Below, piece by piece: positions 51,211 through 59,978 of a DNA stretch of 64,000 nucleotides. The stretch spans positions 22,611 through 86,610 of the forward strand of contig CAJURO010000004.1 in the NCBI GenBank assembly GCA_910588985.1, written 5' to 3'. The position numbers and the translations under genes were made by a program. Position 1 is the stretch's first letter. Every line of letters starts with the position of its first letter. The notes below the pieces were generated by a model that ran no database searches, was not told the DNA's origin, and saw nothing but the letters and a program-made list of their open reading frames with translations. Origin of the DNA: an uncultured Eggerthellaceae bacterium. Lineage in GTDB: Bacteria; Actinomycetota; Coriobacteriia; Coriobacteriales; Eggerthellaceae.

Positions 51211-52317
51211 TTACATGTTCCCGAAGATGAATCGTTGGATGTCTTGGTTCAGCATGAAAACGAAGAAGCAGATGAAGAGCGCCATGCCCGCCATGGAGAC
51301 AACACCGACCACGCTCATGGGAAGATCGCGCTTCGTCACGCGCTGGATAATCTCGATGAGAAAGCGCCCCCCATCAAGGGGCGGGATAGGCAGCAGGTTC
51401 ATGAGCCCCAAGGAAACCGAGATGAGCGCCATGAAGAACAGCCCGTCTACAAGCCCAGCTGCGAAGAAATCGCGCGACATCACCGCAATGCCGATGATGC
51501 TCGTCGAGTTCGAAACGGTCTCTGCAGCCGTCTGCGGATTGAACAGCCCGATGATCGCCTGGAATGTCATGACGATGACATTGAACCCTGCTTGGAGCGC
51601 TTGCAAGACGGTCGCATTGAAATGCGTGACCTCGCCCGTTTGGTTGTTGACGATATCGATCCCGATAACGGAATAGATGATGATGAAGGCGACGACCGCG
51701 AAGAGCAGGTTCACGAAGATACCTGCGAGCACGATGACCGAGCGCTTCCAGAAGGGCAAAGAGCGATACTGCTGCTTGCGCTCACGTATGAAATGGTCAT
51801 GCGGGTCGGGAATGTTTAAAGAAGCGCCCTCTTCGCTTCGGGTGGGAACAGGCTGGCAGAGCCTGCGCGCTTCGCGGATCTGCTTGCGCGAGGGTTCCTG
51901 CAAAGCCGTCTTATAGATATGCTTGCCTTTCGCGTTGAACGCAGTGAGGCTTCCCCACTCCACAAGCTCATCAAGCGCTTCTTCTGCCTCATCTTTACTG
52001 AGCTCGAGCGCTTGAGAAACCTCTTCGCTCTCCACCGTGCCATGCGCATCGACATACGTCAACACACGCTCAAGATGCGAACTTTCCACTCCTGTTTCCA
52101 TCCCGCACACCTTCGCATAGCCACCAAGAGGGATGGCGGTGAGGCCGAACTTCGTACCGCCTTTGCGAAAGCCGATGTTCGGCCCGGGAAGACCGATCAT
52201 GAACTCGGTCACGCGCACGCCGAACGCCCGTGCCGCCAGGTAGTGACCACCTTCATGTATGAATACGAGCACGCCGATGACGATGACGGCGCACACGATG
52301 ATCGCAAGTAGATCCAT
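51211..52317 (-). CDS. rseP: RseP-like site-2 metalloprotease (M50B) with a winged-helix-like insert
   Basis: 368 residues. The zinc motif HEGGH is at 21-25 in the first membrane helix, and a second motif, LPIPPLDGGRF, lies near the C terminus between further helices. The family cleaves membrane-bound anti-sigma factors and signal peptides. Where RseP has PDZ domains, residues about 75-190 instead read as a soluble insert with LERVLTYVDAHGTVESEEVSQALELSKDEAEEALDELVEWGSLT (read in parts), a pattern of helix-turn-helix plus wing. It heads rseP-ispG-proS and is divergent from the adhesin gene. Function as an intramembrane protease is firm, regulation is not. Confidence 0.9.
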   Translation of the reverse strand: MDLLAIIVCAVIVIGVLVFIHEGGHYLAARAFGVRVTEFMIGLPGPNIGFRKGGTKFGLTAIPLGGYAKVCGMETGVESSHLERVLTYVDAHGTVESEEVSQALELSKDEAEEALDELVEWGSLTAFNAKGKHIYKTALQEPSRKQIREARRLCQPVPTRSEEGASLNIPDPHDHFIRERKQQYRSLPFWKRSVIVLAGIFVNLLFAVVAFIIIYSVIGIDIVNNQTGEVTHFNATVLQALQAGFNVIVMTFQAIIGLFNPQTAAETVSNSTSIIGIAVMSRDFFAAGLVDGLFFMALISVSLGLMNLLPIPPLDGGRFLIEIIQRVTKRDLPMSVVGVVSMAGMALFICFFVFMLNQDIQRFIFGNM

Positions 52318-52564
52318 AAGAGATACATCCTTTATGCATCACGAGAAAGCTTTTAGTGAGATATTATCCGCATCCTCTCAGGTTTTTCAAAGAATCAGAT
52401 CACAATCTCTCGCAAATCCATAGATGAACAAGCATGGATGACATCGATTCCCATCTTTCACACACCAAGACGCACCGCGGCATTCGATGAGAATCCTGAC
52501 CATGTTTTAGAAAGACGCGCTGATTAGAGTCTTCCACCAAATGATCCACGAGACGAAAGGATTG

Positions 52565-55500
52565 ATGGACGTGAAGACTAGGCTGAAAGATCACCTCTCG
52601 CACCCTCTTCGAGCGCTTCTCTGCATGCTTCTTTGCGTGCAGCTTGGGCTCATCTCGGCGATTCCGCTTCCCTTGCAGGCATGTGCCGATACGGCAGAGA
52701 CGGAAGAATGCGCTTCCCTGAACGCGATCGAAATGGCAGAGACGACCGAGGCGCATGAGCCCAATGCGATCGTCGCAGAGGAGGCGCGCTTCCCAACCCT
52801 TGATGATTACCTGAAGGACAATCTTAAAGGGAAGATCATAGGAGATCGCGAAGACAAGAGCGCGATGGCGCGATCTTTCAGCCTCTTCTCACGAGATGAG
52901 GACAGGCAGTTCGCTGACTCAGGCCATACGCTCTACATGAAGTACACGCTCGTTGACGCTGACATCATCGGTGAGGACGATACGATCGATGACGTCTATG
53001 AGAACGAACGATGGATGGAAGCGCTTCTCGGCCAATATGACATCGCAGTCGATCTGCTTGACCCTGGCGAGCAGTCAGAGTACTTCATCGCCCTTGCCGA
53101 TCTTGGGAACATCAAAGGAGCCTTCTCAGCAAGCGACTATGCTTTCGCCGAGCTGAGCAATGAAGGTGCGCTCGTTGACGACCCTCTCTTCGACAGGACA
53201 AGCGGGATCGCCTACATCCCCAAGGACCTGTATTTCAAAGATGGCGAAGAGATCCCCTTTGCGCTTCAAGAGCAGCTGCTCATTCGCGTATCGATGGCTG
53301 ACGAGCCTGCAACGTGCTTCGATGTGCATGTCGAAAGCGCTGACGCAGCGCTCAGCACCATTGAGAACGCAAGCTTCGAAGCCTCGCTGTTCAGCGTCGA
53401 TATGACGTTTCCCATCGTGGATACATCATGTGCCGACCGCATCAGGCTCGATGATTTGAGCGTATACGTGAACGGCTCCTCTGAGGCGATCGATCTCACC
53501 GAGGGGATGAACGCCTCCTACGATCCCACAACAGGCTCTCTTGACCTCTTCTTCGCGCCTATCAACGTCTTTGACATTCGCGTGGAGATCGCACCTCCTA
53601 GCCTCTTTGATGCGCTCATCCCGCGCGCAGATGCTCTCACGTCGTCTCAATCGCTCGCATACGTGCCCGATGTCGTCTTCGACAGCCTGAACCTTGACAC
53701 GCTCAACGTTGGCTCTGGCTTCTTCTTCGAAACGACCGCCGACTACTGGTGGCCATCCTCCGTGGGCACTGCACATATCGTCTATGAAGCGTGCATCAAT
53801 TCGGGCGCCTATTGCTATTCGTGGGTATCGAACCCAGATGCCCTCTATGAATACATCGCTTGGACCAATGGCGCGGATTGGAATGGTGTTGCTGGCGGCG
53901 ATGTCGGGAACTTCCCAGGGATCACCACAGGCAGCTCCAACGAGCAACGCAACTACTTCAATTACGTCTTCTGGTACGGCAATATGGAAGCAGGCGGCCA
54001 AAACTGGCATTCCGAGCGATGGCCCCGCAATATCCCCGAATGGGACAGCGGTCAGTGGGGCGCTCGGTTCGGGCTTCAGTGCTCGCATTCGAAGAAGCCC
54101 ATAGGCAACTTGACGCACCAGGGCGCAGATGGGTCGACCATGTGGGCACGCGTTTTGGAGATCAACACTGATGTCGATCGTCCCTATATCGTGCTTGGAT
54201 TCGCAGGGCCTGCGATAGCGAACCAGCCAGGTGTCGGCGTCTATAAGTTCGCCATCGAGGTGGAAGGGAAGATCCATGTTGAGAAAACTTCTGACCTACC
54301 TGATGTGACGAGCGGCAACCCCCTCTACGACCTCTCGCTCATCAGCTATGACGTGTATGCCGATGAGGGCTGCACGCAGTATGTGAGCACGATCACGCTT
54401 GACAAGAACGGTCACGGAGAGTCTGGGAAGCTCAAGAAAGGCGTGTATTACCTTCGCGAACGGGTGCCCGCAGATGGGAGCAGCGGATATGAGCTTGATG
54501 CGACGGTTCACGCTGTCACGGTAAGTGCTGGCAAAGTTTCCGTGCTCAACGTGAGCGACATGCCCCAGGTTCAAGATGTCGAGATCGCTGTGTGGAAGCA
54601 TGATGCCGAGCTTGCCACGAATGCACCCCAAGGCGACGCCTCGCTTGCAGGCGCCGAGTTCACCATCAGCTATTACTCGGGCTATTTCAACAGCGTCGAT
54701 GAGGTTCTCGCAAGCGGGACTCCCGCGCGGCAATGGGTGGTCATGACAGATGAAACAGGCGCTGCCCGCTTTGACCATACGAGCGCGGCTTCAGCGGCTC
54801 CCTATTTCACAGCGTCTGGAAGCGCCTGCCTTCCTCTCGGAACCGTGCTCATCCAGGAAACGCGCTCACCTGAAGGCTACCTTCTCAGCGATAGCGACAT
54901 CTATCTGAAGCATATCGTGAACCAGGGATCCAATCCTGGCGCAAACGGGTTCGATGCGATCACCATCGATGATGAGATAATGTGTGGCGGCTTGCTCATC
55001 GAGAAGCGCGATAGGGAAAGCGCGCAGATGAGTCCTTTGGGTGCTGCTCATCTTGATGGCACCACCTTCGACATCACGAATGAAAGCGCACACGCCGTGA
55101 TCGTATCTGGCGTGAGCTATCAGCCAGGCGACGTGGTCGAAACCATCGTGGTGAAGGACGGCATCGCGCAAACCTCTCCCGACGCACTCCCCTACGGCAG
55201 CTATGCCTTCCAAGAAATGAATGCAGGTGAGGGTTATCTTCTGAGCGATGGAGGCAAACATGCCTTCACGATCTCGCAAGATGGCCAGGTCATCTCCTAC
55301 AGCGAGAGCAACGCTGTCTTCAACCAGGTCAAGCGCGGAGACCTTACCTTCGTGAAGATGCGCTCAACGGACAACAAGCGCCTTGTCAATGTGCCTTTTC
55401 GCCTCACTTCCACCACAACAGGCGAGAGTCATATCCTTGTGACAGATGAGAATGGATATGTAAACACGGCATCGTCATGGAATGCGCATACCTACAAGAC

Positions 55501-57091
55501 CAATACGAACGACCTGTATGCCTTTGGTGATGGCACTGTTCATGAAGACGGATTCGATGCGCTTGCAGGAGTGTGGTTCGGACAAACGGCAGAGGGCGAA
55601 GATGTCAACCCAGACAACGACCTTGGAGCGCTTCCTTATGACACCTATAAGCTCGAGGAGCTTCGATGCAGCGCGAATGAGCATCTTGAACTCATCACGC
55701 TCGATGAGATAAAGGTCCTCAGGGATTCGACGCAGATCGACTTGGGTACGATCGAGAATCGGCCTGAAAGCGAGACATGGATCGCGACGAATGCTCGAAG
55801 TGGTGCCGATGGTCTTAAGGTGGTCAATCCTGAGAAGAGTGTTCGTATCATCGATCGTGTGAACTACAGCGGCGTTGAAGTGGGACACGCCTATCGCATG
55901 CAGGGAAAAGTCGTGCTACAGAGCAATGGACAGGCACTCCTCGATGGCAATGGTGCTCCCATTGAAGCAAGTGCTGAGTTCACACCTGATGCGATCACGG
56001 GCTATGTCGAGCTTGCTTTTGAATTCGATGCGCTTGATCTCTTTGGAGAAGCTGTCGTCTGCTTTGAGGAGCTTATCGATGTCGAAAGCGAAGAGGTCAT
56101 TGCAGAGCACAAGGATCTTGATGATTACGATCAGACGATCCGCATCATGACGCCTGGCGTTGGCACATTCGCGACTGATTTCGAAGATGGGGACAAGACC
56201 CTCGGGAAAGCTCAGCAAGTTCGCATCATCGATACGGTCAATTACAAGAATGTTGCTATCGGACGGGAATACACCTTCAATGGTGCCGTCATGAAGAAAG
56301 TTGTCGATGAGGATGGCGAGGCGCACGCAGCGGCGCTGGTCAATTCTCAGGGCAACCCTGTCACAAGCAGCCTCACCTTCGTTCCTGAAAGTGCAGATGG
56401 CGTGGTTGAGGTCACCTTCGACCTGGATGCAAGCACGATAGACGATGCAACCGACCTGGTCGTTTTTGAGACGCTTGAGAGCGATGGGCGAGAATATGTC
56501 GTCCATACCGACATCAACAATGCAGCGCAGACGGTGAGCGTACGGGCGCCTCTGATCTCAACTGCAGCCCGCGATGGACAAGATGGCGACCAGACCATCC
56601 TCGCGCAGAGAGGTGCGATCGTGATCGATTCTGTGAGCTACGAAGGCCTTGTTCCTGGGCATCCTTATTATGCTTTTGGCCGACTGATGCTCACAAGTTC
56701 GGATGCTGACGGTAGCGCTGAGATCCACCCTCTTCTTGATGCGGAAGGCAACGAGGTCACTGCCTCCTATGAATTCACGCCTGAGGAGGAAGCTGGCATT
56801 GTTGAGGTTGTGTTCCGATTCGATGCCTCTGGCTTGAGCGGCTCGAAGCTTGTTTGCTTCGAGGAAGTCTATCAAGGGGATGCGCTTGTTGCCTCGCATG
56901 CCGACCCTGATGATGCAGCGCAGACTGTCACGGTCTCAGAAAGCGATTCTTCGGTGCCCCACAAACCCGTTGGAAGCAGCCTTCCGCAAACAGGCGATGA
57001 CCCAACAATGCTCCATATCCTCATCGCGTTTGCTTTGATGGGCGCTATCACGACCATCATTGCCGCAGCCGCACGATATCGGAAAGGATGA
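52565..57091 (+). CDS. LPQTG-anchored surface adhesin with SpaA-like domains and three VaFE repeats
   Basis: 1508 residues. A signal peptide (residues 1-42, ending near QACA) is followed by an N-terminal region. A thioester-domain-like part at about 400-530 has Cys417 in GAYCYSW and Gln519 in THQGADGSTMW, a possible thioester pair. Four prealbumin/SpaA-like domains follow (from about 569, 670, 806 and 923), then three VaFE repeats (from about 1078, 1202 and 1333; each has VNYxxVxxG, a hydrophobic core and CFEEL or VFETL). The sortase signal LPQTG is at 1473, then a hydrophobic helix and RYRKG. Such domains form intramolecular isopeptide or ester bonds. No sortase gene lies in the window. AAAGG precedes the ATG by six bases. 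Confidence 0.93.
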   Translation: MDVKTRLKDHLSHPLRALLCMLLCVQLGLISAIPLPLQACADTAETEECASLNAIEMAETTEAHEPNAIVAEEARFPTLDDYLKDNLKGKIIGDREDKSAMARSFSLFSRDEDRQFADSGHTLYMKYTLVDADIIGEDDTIDDVYENERWMEALLGQYDIAVDLLDPGEQSEYFIALADLGNIKGAFSASDYAFAELSNEGALVDDPLFDRTSGIAYIPKDLYFKDGEEIPFALQEQLLIRVSMADEPATCFDVHVESADAALSTIENASFEASLFSVDMTFPIVDTSCADRIRLDDLSVYVNGSSEAIDLTEGMNASYDPTTGSLDLFFAPINVFDIRVEIAPPSLFDALIPRADALTSSQSLAYVPDVVFDSLNLDTLNVGSGFFFETTADYWWPSSVGTAHIVYEACINSGAYCYSWVSNPDALYEYIAWTNGADWNGVAGGDVGNFPGITTGSSNEQRNYFNYVFWYGNMEAGGQNWHSERWPRNIPEWDSGQWGARFGLQCSHSKKPIGNLTHQGADGSTMWARVLEINTDVDRPYIVLGFAGPAIANQPGVGVYKFAIEVEGKIHVEKTSDLPDVTSGNPLYDLSLISYDVYADEGCTQYVSTITLDKNGHGESGKLKKGVYYLRERVPADGSSGYELDATVHAVTVSAGKVSVLNVSDMPQVQDVEIAVWKHDAELATNAPQGDASLAGAEFTISYYSGYFNSVDEVLASGTPARQWVVMTDETGAARFDHTSAASAAPYFTASGSACLPLGTVLIQETRSPEGYLLSDSDIYLKHIVNQGSNPGANGFDAITIDDEIMCGGLLIEKRDRESAQMSPLGAAHLDGTTFDITNESAHAVIVSGVSYQPGDVVETIVVKDGIAQTSPDALPYGSYAFQEMNAGEGYLLSDGGKHAFTISQDGQVISYSESNAVFNQVKRGDLTFVKMRSTDNKRLVNVPFRLTSTTTGESHILVTDENGYVNTASSWNAHTYKTNTNDLYAFGDGTVHEDGFDALAGVWFGQTAEGEDVNPDNDLGALPYDTYKLEELRCSANEHLELITLDEIKVLRDSTQIDLGTIENRPESETWIATNARSGADGLKVVNPEKSVRIIDRVNYSGVEVGHAYRMQGKVVLQSNGQALLDGNGAPIEASAEFTPDAITGYVELAFEFDALDLFGEAVVCFEELIDVESEEVIAEHKDLDDYDQTIRIMTPGVGTFATDFEDGDKTLGKAQQVRIIDTVNYKNVAIGREYTFNGAVMKKVVDEDGEAHAAALVNSQGNPVTSSLTFVPESADGVVEVTFDLDASTIDDATDLVVFETLESDGREYVVHTDINNAAQTVSVRAPLISTAARDGQDGDQTILAQRGAIVIDSVSYEGLVPGHPYYAFGRLMLTSSDADGSAEIHPLLDAEGNEVTASYEFTPEEEAGIVEVVFRFDASGLSGSKLVCFEEVYQGDALVASHADPDDAAQTVTVSESDSSVPHKPVGSSLPQTGDDPTMLHILIAFALMGAITTIIAAAARYRKG

Positions 57092-57118
57092 GAGCACAAC
57101 ACACAAATCCGCAAGCCC

Positions 57119-57152
57119 TTAGCGCTCAGGCTGCAAACCGCCTGAGCGCTAA
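57119..57152 (+). terminator. hairpin after the adhesin gene
   Basis: ttagcgctcaggc (57119-57131) pairs perfectly with gcctgagcgctaa (57140-57152) around an 8-nt loop, 27 bases after the adhesin stop. The tail is aactta, weak. A second shorter hairpin with a six-T run follows at 57198-57220. Confidence 0.75.
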
Positions 57153-57197
57153 AACTTATACTCGGAAGAAAGAACATCTTGGCATTTCGGAACGAAG

Positions 57198-57220
57198 TGC
57201 TCTTGTTCTGAGCATTTTTT
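57198..57220 (+). terminator. second terminator upstream of the defence-like operon
   Basis: tgctc (57198-57202) pairs with gagca (57210-57214), followed by six T residues (57215-57220). The stem is short, but with the preceding stem it isolates the ATPase operon from adhesin transcription. Confidence 0.55.
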
Positions 57221-57269
57221 CATCGCCTCATTTCTACCAATCCTGTATAGAATAATGAATTTCTAGGTT

Positions 57270-57288
57270 TTCGTATAAAATATACGAA
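57270..57288 (+). promoter_or_regulatory. palindromic operator-like site upstream of the ATPase gene
   Basis: ttcgtata (57270-57277), a three-base aaa, then tatacgaa (57281-57288), a perfect 8-bp dyad. It overlaps TATAAA/TAAAAT sequences that could be the -10 of the operon and ends 20 bases before the first ATG. Repressor binding here would block transcription. Confidence 0.5.
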
Positions 57289-57308
57289 TCTCAAAAAATT
57301 CCTTTGAT

Positions 57309-58790
57309 ATGAATGGGGAGATGATGATCCGCCTTCTATCTATCGAGCTTGAGAATTTCCGAAATGTCGAACATGGGAAGATCGAATTTTGCAAACTCGA
57401 CGACATCAGAACCACAACGAATACAGCAAACATCACAGGTATCTATGGTCAAAACGGATCAGGGAAAACATCGGTCATATCGGCTCTGGGAATAATCAAA
57501 GATCTTATTTGGGGGCAAGCACTCAGTGATCGTGCGTGTGACTGCATCGCAGTGGATAAAGATTCCTGTAGCATTCAGATCACGTTTTACTCTCAGGAAA
57601 GGGAGCCTGACGAAGACGACGGGCTCTTCGAATATGTCGGCATCTATAGCATCAAGCTCACAAGAGAAGACAAAAAAGCCTACCTGAGCGGCGAGAAGAT
57701 CCAGTTCAAAGAACTCAATGGGAAATCAAGCCTACGAACCCTCTTCGAGTATGACGAGCTTGCCACAGCAGATACAGACAATATCCCTTCGCCGACGACT
57801 CTTTGGAAATCTCTTCTTTCAAAAGCAAACCTTCGTGCAAAGTTCGATGTTGCCGAAGCGCTCTCATACAATAACAGGACATCACTCCTCTTCGCCGATC
57901 CGTTCTTCTCTTTGACGCAAGAATTAGAGACACGTTTCTATTCGGAAGAGAAGACTCCAGAAACTTATAACAAGGCCTTCGCGTCTATAATCGTTCCTCT
58001 TATGGTCGTATATTATGATCTGAAAATCTTTGCCTTTGAAAACCTCGCTGTCATCGAGATGTCGCACCAGGCTCTCTCGAGCCTCAATTTCATCAATCTC
58101 GTCTCCCATGAGGGCGATCGCTTTAATAAAGCAGGTCGTATACTTCGTATTGATATCTCTCAAGCCCAAGTAGTCTCGAACAACACGCTTCTGGTCATAC
58201 AAAACACACTCGTAAGCACTAATGAGGTTCTTGGCGCCTTGATCCCAGGACTATCGCTTCACGTGAAGGAGCTCGGCACATCCATAATGAATAACGGCGA
58301 AGAGGGAACACAGATTGAGATTATGTCACGGCGTGGTGACAAAGAAGTTCCTTTCCGCTGCGAATCTGAAGGAGTCAAGAAGATCGTCACGATCCTTGTC
58401 TCCCTTATCGACGTGTATTCCAATCCAAGCGCATGCGTGGCAATCGATGAGCTCGACTCAGGCATCTTCGAGTTCCTCCTTGGGGAGATCCTTGAGGTGC
58501 TGAAAGAATGCGCAAAAGGGCAGCTCATCTTCACGGCGCATAACCTCCGCCCGCTCGAAACACTTCCGAGCAACTGCCTTATCTTCACGACAACGAATCC
58601 AGAGAATCGATACATCCCCTTCAAGGGCCTGCGTGACACGAACAACATGCGCGATCAGTATCTGCGCGCGATAAACATCGGAGGACAGAACGAGATCATC
58701 TATGAACCGACCAGTAAATACGAGATCGACGGCGCATTTGATGAGGCTAGCTCAACTATGATGGCCCTTCAACCATTAGAAGACGAATAA
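57309..58790 (+). CDS. AAA/ABC-type ATPase of the OLD/AAA15 kind (probable phage-defence ATPase)
   Basis: 493 residues. RecF/SMC-like start IRLLSIELENFRNVEHG, Walker A GQNGSGKTS at 47-55, ABC-signature-like SEGVKKIVTILVSL, Walker B SACVAIDELDSGIFEFLLGEIL and H-loop LIFTAHNLRPL. The C-terminal GLRDTNNMRDQYLRA resembles RloA-type ATPases. These proteins sense phage or DNA damage and partner with a nuclease. The longest start is ATG 57309, but GGGGAG immediately before ATG 57321 and 57324 suggests a shorter protein. The following TOPRIM-like gene begins 12 bases after the stop, so the two form an operon. Base composition is more AT-rich than neighbours, suggesting transfer. Confidence 0.85.
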   Translation: MNGEMMIRLLSIELENFRNVEHGKIEFCKLDDIRTTTNTANITGIYGQNGSGKTSVISALGIIKDLIWGQALSDRACDCIAVDKDSCSIQITFYSQEREPDEDDGLFEYVGIYSIKLTREDKKAYLSGEKIQFKELNGKSSLRTLFEYDELATADTDNIPSPTTLWKSLLSKANLRAKFDVAEALSYNNRTSLLFADPFFSLTQELETRFYSEEKTPETYNKAFASIIVPLMVVYYDLKIFAFENLAVIEMSHQALSSLNFINLVSHEGDRFNKAGRILRIDISQAQVVSNNTLLVIQNTLVSTNEVLGALIPGLSLHVKELGTSIMNNGEEGTQIEIMSRRGDKEVPFRCESEGVKKIVTILVSLIDVYSNPSACVAIDELDSGIFEFLLGEILEVLKECAKGQLIFTAHNLRPLETLPSNCLIFTTTNPENRYIPFKGLRDTNNMRDQYLRAINIGGQNEIIYEPTSKYEIDGAFDEASSTMMALQPLEDE

Positions 58791-58802
58791 CGCGGTGCAC
58801 CT

Positions 58803-59507
58803 ATGACCAATGAGAGAAGTGTCATATTGTTCATTGTTGAGGGACCAACCGATGAGATGGCGCTTGGTCTTATCTTCACCAAGATATTCCGCGATAAGAA
58901 TGTCTACTTCGACGTAATGCATGGAGACCTTTCAACCGCAGAGCTTTTCGATGAAAGCTTGGAAGGAAAGAACATTCTTGACTATCTCTCAGGACAAGTC
59001 TGCAATTACATCTCTAAGCAACCTTACAATACCGCCGACGTCAATAAGAACGTTTGGCTCACCGACACCGATGGAGCATATATCAGCGAAGATAAGGTGA
59101 TTGCAAGTAGCGAAGAAACGCCGTGTTTCTTTCCCGATCATATCGAGACACCCTACGCTGAGTTCATCAAGAAGAGGAACAAGTGCAAGGCGCGCAATAC
59201 GAAGAAGCTTCAGTCGCGCGAATACATAACTTGCCAAGGAAAGAAGATCCCCCTTGAAGCGTATTATCTCTCCCGTAATATAGAGCACGCGTTGCTTGGC
59301 ATCGAGCACGATCTCTCAGATGATGAGAAGGGGAAATGCGCAAGAGAATTTCAGCGGAAGTACAAGAATGATACTGATGGGTTCCTTAGATTGATCCATG
59401 ATGAAGAGACAACGCCTGCAGGCGATTATTCGCAAACGTGGGACTTCATCTACGCTGAGACGAACTCCCTAGGACGCTATACGAATTTAGGATTGCTGTT
59501 TGGATAA
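58803..59507 (+). CDS. TOPRIM-like nuclease partner of the ATPase
   Basis: 234 residues. The N terminus reads SVILFIVEGPTDEMALGLIF, with the Glu13-Gly-Pro-Thr-Asp-Glu of a TOPRIM motif, and WLTDTDG at 85-91 supplies the DxD pair (Asp88, Asp90). Later parts are charged and unrecognised (EFQRKYKNDTDGF). TOPRIM nucleases cut nucleic acid with divalent metals; the ATPase encoded 12 bases upstream is the likely activator. Pairs of an AAA15 ATPase with a TOPRIM protein include PARIS (AriA-AriB) and OLD-type systems, but I cannot assign this one to a named class. No HNH motif of Septu type is present. Confidence 0.72.
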   Translation: MTNERSVILFIVEGPTDEMALGLIFTKIFRDKNVYFDVMHGDLSTAELFDESLEGKNILDYLSGQVCNYISKQPYNTADVNKNVWLTDTDGAYISEDKVIASSEETPCFFPDHIETPYAEFIKKRNKCKARNTKKLQSREYITCQGKKIPLEAYYLSRNIEHALLGIEHDLSDDEKGKCAREFQRKYKNDTDGFLRLIHDEETTPAGDYSQTWDFIYAETNSLGRYTNLGLLFG

Positions 59508-59587
59508 AGGGGATTTCTGAATGAACTCGTTTCGGTAGAACAGGTTTCAATGTAACAGTAAATTCAGGTGAGTAAAGGTAGCATGGG

Positions 59588-59593
59588 TATAAT
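59588..59593 (+). promoter_or_regulatory. -10 element of the micro-ORF unit
   Basis: A consensus TATAAT, 38 bases before the Shine-Dalgarno of the 13-codon ORF. The -35 region is poor (TTCAGG with an 18-19 base spacer). A GACAA/TTGTC dyad lies between promoter and ribosome-binding site at 59607-59623. Confidence 0.45.
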
Positions 59594-59642
59594 TAAGGCA
59601 TATTTGGACAATCAAGTGTTGTCTAACATAAAGGAGAGGAAC

Positions 59643-59684
59643 ATGACTACCCTACGGAGAGATGAGGGAAGCGATTCCTTCTAG
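59643..59684 (+). CDS. 13-residue micro-ORF with strong expression signals
   Basis: ATG to TAG encoding MTTLRRDEGSDSF. AAGGAG lies six bases upstream, a consensus TATAAT about 50 bases upstream, and a perfect terminator-like hairpin 35 bases downstream. No larger frame overlaps it. The peptide has no recognised family or amino-acid run that would mark a biosynthetic leader peptide. It could be a small defence-associated peptide, a leader, or a relic of a longer gene; the call rests only on the expression signals. Confidence 0.4.
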   Translation: MTTLRRDEGSDSF

Positions 59685-59718
59685 TTAGTCAAAGCTCGTA
59701 ATCCTTCAACATAAGAAC

Positions 59719-59751
59719 AAAGAGGATGTTGCGTTGAGTAGCATCCTCTTT
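59719..59751 (+). terminator. terminator of the micro-ORF unit
   Basis: aaagaggatg (59719-59728) pairs with catcctcttt (59742-59751) around a 13-nt loop, followed by caaattt. The 10-bp stem with AAA/TTT at the base is typical of a bidirectional terminator. Confidence 0.65.
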
Positions 59752-59978
59752 CAAATTTGAACCCTGTTTCCAAATTCAGCATTGTCAGCATACTGTACAG
59801 ATTAAAAACTAGCTATACCTCAAAACACGGATCACATTGAAACCATTGCGCGTCCCACGCCCTCAAGCAAGCAGGCAGCAACCACCCTCAACCACCCCAC
59901 AACCTCAAATGTATTATCATATTCCCAGCCAAAACAGAGAAGGCAACCAACCAGCAAAAGCGAGGATAACACCCGAAC

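Larger units (their letters stand above)
59508..59978. other. intergenic region between the ATPase cassette and the export locus
   Basis: About 470 bases without a conventional gene. It holds a small transcription unit (TATAAT at 59588-59593, a 13-codon ORF at 59643-59684, and a terminator-like hairpin at 59719-59751). The remaining 220 bases are polypurine/polypyrimidine-biased (repeated cct/acc and aacc) and should contain the export-locus promoter, with tgtattatcat near 59912 as a possible -10. Confidence 0.6.

Noticed and set aside
53426..54277. Minus-strand frame of 283 codons
   Set aside because: It is antisense to the adhesin reading frame, with no recognisable domains.
58803..59507. 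HNH nuclease of Septu type
   Set aside because: No HNH core or zinc Cys pairs; the cysteines present are irregular and the N terminus fits TOPRIM better.
59604..59632. Second promoter (TTGGAC plus CATAAA)
   Set aside because: Its start site would fall within or after the Shine-Dalgarno of the micro-ORF, so it cannot serve that ORF.
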